Source: Opisthocomus hoazin (lineage: Eukaryota; Chordata; Aves; Opisthocomiformes; Opisthocomidae). From it: a stretch of DNA of 64,000 nucleotides. Made by a program: the position numbers and the translations under genes. Below, piece by piece: positions 63,741 through 64,000 of the stretch. The notes under the pieces are model-generated. The model saw nothing but the letters and a program-made list of their open reading frames with translations, had not been told where the DNA came from and did no database searches. Every line of letters starts with the position of its first letter. Within the stretch, counting starts at the first letter, position 1. The stretch covers positions 25,213,537 through 25,277,536 of the forward strand of contig NC_134428.1 in NCBI RefSeq assembly GCF_030867145.1, written 5' to 3'.

Positions 63741-63865
63741 ACGTGGGGCTTCCGGCCCGGGCGGCAGCTGGGCCACCAGACGAGCGGGGAGCAGGCCCGG
63801 GGGCGCGATGTGCCGGGGCCGGGCACCGGTGCTCCGGCCGCCGCCGCCGCTGCTGCTGCTGCTAG
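63740..63865 (+). other. TRAF7: First exon of a plus-strand gene, probably TRAF7
   Basis: Downstream of the divergent promoter, sequence runs to a donor G|GTACGAG at 63866. By synteny TRAF7 (an E3 ligase with RING, TRAF and WD40 domains) should start here, with, as I recall, a non-coding first exon. An ATG at 63808 opens MCRGRAPVLRPPPPLLLLLG, which would look like a signal peptide and does not match the TRAF7 N-terminus. It could be a leader ORF in the 5' UTR or mark another, secreted protein. The exon start is not determinable. Confidence 0.4.
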
Positions 63866-64000
63866 GTACGAGCGGGGCCGGGCCGAGGGGAGCCGGCCGG
63901 GCCTGGGGGCCGGGGGAGCTCTGTGAGGGGAAGGGCCGGGCCCGGGCCCGGGGGAGCTCTGTGAGGGGGAGTGTCGGGGCCCGGGGGAGCTCTGTGAGGG

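Noticed and set aside
1-64000. CRISPR arrays, operons, bacterial or phage defence systems
   Set aside because: Spliced vertebrate genes, CpG islands and avian CR1 elements throughout; the tandem repeats have no spacer structure.

Overview
The window looks like avian nuclear DNA from a GC-rich microchromosome-type region. It is crowded with CR1 non-LTR retrotransposon fragments (about 28 pieces, all 5'-truncated, many ending in the ATTCTGTG octamer tail), it has vertebrate spliced genes in CpG islands, and it carries several GC-rich minisatellites. Nothing in it is prokaryotic. Gene names rest on my reading of the encoded peptides and on the known vertebrate gene order PKD1 - RAB26 - SNHG19/SNORD60 - TRAF7 (human 16p13.3). 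No search was run.

Layout. Positions 1-9046 are read as the first intron of PKD1 (polycystin-1), transcribed on the minus strand; its signal-peptide/LRRNT first exon is at 9047-9288 in a CpG island (about 8390-9640). Positions 9640-25440 are intergenic between the divergently transcribed PKD1 and RAB26: a GATCCCGGG-type minisatellite, eight or nine CR1 loci (two of them nested), and an LTR plus CR1 composite near the RAB26 promoter. RAB26 occupies 25803-58920 on the plus strand. I can place all nine coding exons with GT-AG borders and a continuous reading frame of 261 residues. The gene is stretched to 33 kb mainly by a 23.4 kb intron 2 holding ten CR1 copies, and by a 42-bp minisatellite in intron 3. 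The RAB26 3' UTR probably runs to a poly(A) signal at 62202 and would include a CATCC satellite. At 62757-63356 a short minus-strand unit has a TATA box, a 5' oligopyrimidine start, one small intron with a box C/D snoRNA-like element, and its own AATAAA. I interpret it as the SNHG19/SNORD60 host gene. It shares a CpG-island, CCAAT-rich divergent promoter with a plus-strand first exon at the right edge, by synteny probably TRAF7.

Function. PKD1 is a ciliary/membrane receptor-channel subunit, RAB26 a secretory-granule and synaptic-vesicle GTPase, and SNORD60 an rRNA-modification guide. These are neighbours by conserved synteny and do not form a pathway.

Most long open frames in the window are artefacts. 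They come from minisatellites with periods divisible by three, GC-rich DNA with few stops, or CR1 ORF2 remnants. The most notable unexplained structures are a near-contiguous 47-bp perfect inverted repeat in RAB26 intron 1, a 504-bp higher-order duplication inside the 42-bp minisatellite, and a CR1 class whose ORF2 stop codon is changed to TGG.
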